From NCBI GenBank assembly GCA_009921785.1, contig RFXE01000011.1, forward strand, positions 1 to 18,709: DNA of 18,709 bases. Direction: 5' to 3'. Every line of letters starts with the position of its first letter. The first letter of the stretch is position 1. The stretch is from Alphaproteobacteria bacterium (GTDB lineage: Bacteria > Pseudomonadota > Alphaproteobacteria > Rhizobiales > Beijerinckiaceae). A program made the translations under genes and the position numbers. The notes under the pieces are model-generated. The model was not told the origin of the DNA and did not search any database. It was given only the letters and a program-made list of their open reading frames with translations. Positions 15,227 to 18,709 of the stretch are shown here, piece after piece.

Positions 15227-15970
15227 CTACAGCGCGAGGTCGTCAAAGTAGCTTTGATCGACGAAGCGGACGCCATCAGGGACAATCACGAGCTTACGAT
15301 CGCGCTGCATCTGGTTGATCACGCGGCTCACGGTTTCGATAGTGAGACCGAGATAATCCGCAATATCTTGACGCCCCATGGGGAGGCGGATGAGGCCTGG
15401 TTCGTGACCGGCGACGCGGGCCCATCTCTTTTTCATTTCAACGAGAAAACTGGCGAGTTTTTCTTCTGCAGTGAGACGACCCAGCAGAACCATGTGATCT
15501 TGAGCCATATTCAGCTCTTGAGATGCGAATTCATGCATCTTTTTGATCAAATGGGGGTTCTTTTCCGAAAAGGCCTCGAAATTCGACCGCCTGAAACGGC
15601 AGGCGACGAGAGGCGTCACCGCCTCGGCGGTATAACGCCATGTTTTCTCGAGGGAAATTCCCAAAAAATCCCCAGGCAAAGCAAAGCCTGTGACCTGACG
15701 GCGCCCGTCAGGGAGGGAGCGTATCAAGCGCGCGACGCCCGCTGTTAAATTGAACACGGATGAGACCTCATCCTCTTCTCGAAAAAGTACCGCCCGCTCT
15801 TCGAAAACGGAATCAGAGGCCATTTTTTCAAGTTGGTCCAACTCATTAATATTGAGCGCTTGGCAAATGCTTAAATGGCGGACACCGCAAAAGCGACAGT
15901 CATCGCCGCGCGAGCGTAGGGCGCAGCTCGCGTGGGTTTCGTGGTCGGAATGCCGTGGAGGGATGTCCAT
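15227..15970 (-). CDS. fnrL: FNR-type oxygen-sensing transcriptional regulator
   Basis: A CRP/FNR-family regulator that binds DNA when its 4Fe-4S cluster is intact at low oxygen. The 247-aa product has Cys25-x2-Cys28-x7-Cys36 near the N-terminus and Cys124 in the sensor barrel, the four ligands of alphaproteobacterial FnrL/FnrN; an additional Cys16 is present. The C-terminal helix-turn-helix carries Glu212, Ser215 and Arg216 (IETVSRV), the residues that read TTGAT half-sites. It lies directly upstream of and parallel to ccoN, whose promoter holds such a site. The stop codon sits in the loop of a short CGCGC/GCGCG hairpin (15223-15236). I saw no FNR box before this gene, so autoregulation is not evident. 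The exact name (fnrL, fnrN, aadR, fixK-like) is less sure than the class. Confidence 0.93.
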   Translation of the reverse strand: MDIPPRHSDHETHASCALRSRGDDCRFCGVRHLSICQALNINELDQLEKMASDSVFEERAVLFREEDEVSSVFNLTAGVARLIRSLPDGRRQVTGFALPGDFLGISLEKTWRYTAEAVTPLVACRFRRSNFEAFSEKNPHLIKKMHEFASQELNMAQDHMVLLGRLTAEEKLASFLVEMKKRWARVAGHEPGLIRLPMGRQDIADYLGLTIETVSRVINQMQRDRKLVIVPDGVRFVDQSYFDDLAL

Positions 15971-16074
15971 CTGACGTCAATATTGTTGGATTGGCCTAGA
16001 CCTTAACAGATATGGGACGATTTAGACAGGGGTTCACACCCTCATTTACTGCATGGCTCGAGCTGCTTTTGGAC

Positions 16075-16144
16075 CAATATATATTGCATATTTAGAATAA
16101 ATATTCTAAATGAAATAAATATTCCAATTATAGACTTCAATTGG
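16075..16144 (+). promoter_or_regulatory. AT-rich palindromic operator cluster upstream of rpiR-type gene
   Basis: Contains a perfect 12-bp palindrome CAATATATATTG (16075-16086), a perfect 22-bp inverted repeat with 10-bp arms ATTTAGAATA/TATTCTAAAT and 2-bp centre (16090-16111), a second copy of AATAAATATTC (16096-16106 and 16114-16124, 18 bp apart), and CCAATT/AATTGG (16124-16129 with 16139-16144). TTGCAT (16084-16089) and TAAATG (16107-16112), 17 bp apart, are a weak promoter candidate overlapping the palindrome. Both core repeats contain GAA-N6-TTC-like symmetry. Regulator binding is inferred. Confidence 0.55.
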
Positions 16145-16164
16145 TGCGTCCTGCAGGTTGATTT

Positions 16165-16995
16165 ATGGCAGTTCCAATGCCCCCTCGTGATTTTGATGAT
16201 TTCAAAGGCCTTCTGGCCGTGGAGGGTGACCGACTCCCCCGGCGGCTCAAAGAAGTCGCCCGCGCGCTTTTGACGAGGCCGGATGAGGTCGCGCTTTCGA
16301 CGGCCGCTCAGATTTCAGAAAAAATCGGGGTCCAGCCCTCAACACTTGTTCGCTTCGCGCAGGTTTTCGGTTTTCGTGGCTTTTCCGATCTCCAGTCTCT
16401 GTTTCGTGATCGCCTTCGAGAGACACCATTCGACCACCGGTCGCGGATCGTGTCCCTGCACTTAGAGGGCACGACGGCTCTATTCGATGGCTTCGCCCAG
16501 GCCGCCAACAAATCATTCGAACAGGCGCGCCAGACACTTGATCCTGAAAAAGTGGAAACTGCCGTGGCGAACCTCACCGACGCATTGACCATCTATGTTG
16601 TGGCGAGCGGTCGATCCTTTCCGGCGGGAGCTTATGCAGCCTACGCTTTTGGAGCGTTGGGTATAAAAGCGGTGCTCGTTGATCAGATTGGTGGCTTAGG
16701 AAAAACTCAAATCAACACTTCGTCGCCAAGTGATGCTATCTTGGCAATCAGCTTCACGCCTTATGCCCCTGAAACAGTCGGGCTTATTGAAATAGCGCGC
16801 GCCAACAAAACGCCCATTATCGCGATTACGGATAATGTCATGTCGCCTCTCGCATCCGCTGCGCAGATTTGGCTTGAACTTTCAGAAGCTGATTACGCAT
16901 CGTTTCGATCTCTTTCCGCTACATTTGCTCTCATTATGGCGCTTTCAGTGGCAGTTGCTAAAAAACGAGGCTTGGAAAAAACCTATGGATCATGA
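16165..16995 (+). CDS. RpiR/MurR-family transcriptional regulator
   Basis: A 276-aa regulator with an N-terminal helix-turn-helix of the RpiR type (about residues 12-85; STAAQISEKIGVQPSTLVRF and the FGFRGFSDLQ strand that follows are typical) and a C-terminal sugar-isomerase (SIS) domain (about 125-260; YVVASGRSFPAGAYAAYAF, then AISFTPYAPETVGLIEIARA and PIIAITDN). Such proteins sense phosphosugars and control carbon metabolism genes. The ATG at 16165 follows AGG with 8-nt spacing. The palindromes just upstream are good candidates for its own operator. ppc follows 51 bp later in the same direction, suggesting a link to central carbon flux; this is inference, and the ligand cannot be read from the sequence. 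Confidence 0.92.
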   Translation: MAVPMPPRDFDDFKGLLAVEGDRLPRRLKEVARALLTRPDEVALSTAAQISEKIGVQPSTLVRFAQVFGFRGFSDLQSLFRDRLRETPFDHRSRIVSLHLEGTTALFDGFAQAANKSFEQARQTLDPEKVETAVANLTDALTIYVVASGRSFPAGAYAAYAFGALGIKAVLVDQIGGLGKTQINTSSPSDAILAISFTPYAPETVGLIEIARANKTPIIAITDNVMSPLASAAQIWLELSEADYASFRSLSATFALIMALSVAVAKKRGLEKTYGS

Positions 16996-17046
16996 AAGAA
17001 AGTGCTGCCCTAAGCACCTAACGCAGCCTTTGATGAGCGTCCTGCT

Positions 17047-18709
17047 ATGAAAATTGATCGTGATACCACGCCTCTCCCCGAAGATGATTCCGCGAAGGAT
17101 TTTCCCTTGCGCGAAGATATCCGTCTGCTTGGAAGACTCTTAGGCGAAACAATACATGACTGTGATGGCGAGCAGATTTTCTCAATCGTAGAAATCATTC
17201 GCCGGACATCGATCCAGTTTCATAAAAGCAATAATCTGTCTGTTCGTTCCGATCTGGAATCAATTCTAAATAATCTATCGCCAGAGCAATCATCAAAAAT
17301 TATTCGCGCCTTTAGTCATTTTTCACATTTGCTCAATCTTGCTGAAGATCAACATCACATTCGACGAAATCGTGCTCATGAAATAGCAGGGTCGTTGCCT
17401 CGAAAAGGCACATTTCTCAATGTTTTAAGCCTCGCAAAGAAATTTGGGATATCAAAGAAAGAACTTCTCGCCTTTTTTGATAAATCTCTTGTTAGTCCTG
17501 TACTCACGGCGCACCCTACTGAAGTGCGTCGCAAGAGTACAATGATGCGAGAAATTGAAATTGCTTCACTTCTTGATCGTCGCGATCGCATTATAGCAAC
17601 ACCCGCCGAGCGCGCTCAAATTGAGGAAGATATCCGCCGTAACATCGTAACATTGTGGCAAACAAGCCTTCTTCGCTATACGAAATTGACGGTTCTCGAT
17701 GAGGTTAAAAACGGTCTCTCTTATTACGATTATACATTTCTAAATGAAGTACCCCACCTTCATTCAATCATCGAAGACCAGATTTCACTTTACGATCAAA
17801 AGAAAGCTCCAGCACCAATAAAGACGTTCCTAAAAGTGGGGAGTTGGATTGGTGGCGACCGTGACGGTAATCCTTTTGTTGATGCGAATGTCCTTGAAGA
17901 AACTTTCAAAGAACAATCAACTCTCATTTTCGATTACTATTGTCGGGAGCTTGAAATACTATCTTTAGAAATTCCGCTTCACGACGGCTTTATTTCAGTG
18001 CCCCAGTCGGTTTTGAAACTCGCCGCTGAAGCACAAGATCGCTCCGTCCATCGTGAACGTGAACCCTATCGGTTGGCGATCTCACGTATCAAGGAGCTTA
18101 TAGTCGAAACGCAGAAATCGCTCCCCAAAAGCAGTCACGGCCAACATAATAGAGCCGGATATAAAAACGCTAATGCACTTCTTGATGATTTAAATATTAT
18201 AGACGCTGCATTGCGTGCTAATGGTGCCGACATTATTGCCGATGGCCGGTTACGTAATTTGCGCCGTGCTGTTGATTGTTTTGGCTTTCACCTTGCAACT
18301 GTCGATCTGAGGCAGAATTCACAAGTCCATGGGCGGATGATTGATGAACTCATGGAGATGGCCGCACCAGGCACAGCTTATAATCTTAGAAATGAAGAGG
18401 AAAAGATTGCACTTCTTGAAGTTGAGTTAGCGACCGCGCGTCCTTTGATGTCTCCGCATCTGAGATATTCTGAAGAAACGCTCAAGGAAATAAGAATCTT
18501 CCGTGTTGCTGCGACTCTCGTCGAAATCTTCGGACAACGCGCAATCGAGAATATGATCATTTCTAAAGCGGAATCCGTTTCGGATCTCCTTGAACTGGCG
18601 CTTCTCAATAAGGAAGTCGGCCTCGTTGATCATACGGGACAAGCTAAGGTCAATATTGTCCCTCTCTTCGAAACAATTGATGACTTGCAGCGCTGCGCTG
18701 AGATTATGG
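17047..18709 (+). CDS. ppc: Phosphoenolpyruvate carboxylase (3' end outside window)
   Basis: Carboxylates phosphoenolpyruvate with bicarbonate to oxaloacetate, refilling the TCA cycle (and serving the serine cycle in methylotrophs). 554 codons are in the window, without a stop; the full enzyme is about 900 aa. Visible hallmarks are VLTAHPTEVRRKS, with catalytic His156 (E. coli His138), GSWIGGDRDGNP (265-276) and FHLATVDLRQNS near residue 417. The ATG at 17047-17049 has only a weak ribosome-binding site; it is the best start, 51 nt after the RpiR-type gene, and may share its transcript. By eye the coding region is more AT-rich than the aroA-rpsA side of the window, though the reading frame is intact. 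Confidence 0.96.
   Translation, partial: MKIDRDTTPLPEDDSAKDFPLREDIRLLGRLLGETIHDCDGEQIFSIVEIIRRTSIQFHKSNNLSVRSDLESILNNLSPEQSSKIIRAFSHFSHLLNLAEDQHHIRRNRAHEIAGSLPRKGTFLNVLSLAKKFGISKKELLAFFDKSLVSPVLTAHPTEVRRKSTMMREIEIASLLDRRDRIIATPAERAQIEEDIRRNIVTLWQTSLLRYTKLTVLDEVKNGLSYYDYTFLNEVPHLHSIIEDQISLYDQKKAPAPIKTFLKVGSWIGGDRDGNPFVDANVLEETFKEQSTLIFDYYCRELEILSLEIPLHDGFISVPQSVLKLAAEAQDRSVHREREPYRLAISRIKELIVETQKSLPKSSHGQHNRAGYKNANALLDDLNIIDAALRANGADIIADGRLRNLRRAVDCFGFHLATVDLRQNSQVHGRMIDELMEMAAPGTAYNLRNEEEKIALLEVELATARPLMSPHLRYSEETLKEIRIFRVAATLVEIFGQRAIENMIISKAESVSDLLELALLNKEVGLVDHTGQAKVNIVPLFETIDDLQRCAEIM

Noticed and set aside
15223..15236. CGCGC/GCGCG hairpin at the end of the FNR-type gene as a terminator
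   Set aside because: The stem is only 5 bp and no U run follows; it includes the stop codon, so it may be chance of GC-rich codons.

Overview
The window reads as a chromosomal segment of an alphaproteobacterium, most likely of the order Hyphomicrobiales. The reasons are the aroA-cmk-rpsA order, a TIGR02300-type protein beside aroA, an alpha-type four-cysteine FNR regulator, and a cbb3 oxidase cluster in the ccoNOQP-ccoGHIS order. Genus cannot be fixed from sequence alone. No insertion sequence, prophage, CRISPR array or plasmid hallmark was seen.

Left part (1-5967). On the minus strand lie aroA, cmk and rpsA (its 3' end is cut by the window start). aroA and cmk overlap by ATGA; a 158-bp leader that folds well precedes rpsA. 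Divergent from aroA is a small zinc-ribbon protein with an acidic tail, starting at TTG. Then come tRNA-Ala(GGC), a 304-bp gene-free stretch, a Lys/Ala-rich histone-H1-like protein with an unusual C-terminal module, and a TspO/MBR membrane protein.

Middle part (5989-15970, all minus strand). This is a full microaerobic respiration island: fnr-type regulator, then ccoN, ccoO, ccoQ, ccoP (cbb3 oxidase subunits), then ccoG, ccoH, ccoI, ccoS (assembly), ending in an MFS transporter that carries the MxxxM and HxxxM copper motifs of CcoA with matching spacing. In one direction the DNA thus encodes the oxygen sensor, the oxidase, a cupric reductase (CcoG), a copper importer (CcoA-like), a copper-export ATPase (CcoI) and accessory factors. 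A consensus FNR/FixK box sits 95 bp upstream of ccoN, which suggests that the upstream regulator controls the oxidase directly.

Right part (16165-18709, plus strand). An RpiR-family regulator (HTH + SIS) is preceded by an AT-rich region with a perfect 22-bp palindrome, and is followed 51 bp later by ppc (phosphoenolpyruvate carboxylase), which runs off the window end.

The best leads are: the CcoA-like importer joined to the cco assembly operon; a CcoI whose N-terminal metal-binding domain has lost its CxxC; a candidate structured rpsA leader with competing helices; the palindromic operator cluster before rpiR; hairpins at the ccoP/ccoG junction; and the C-terminal module of the H1-like protein. 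No wholly new multi-gene system was found.
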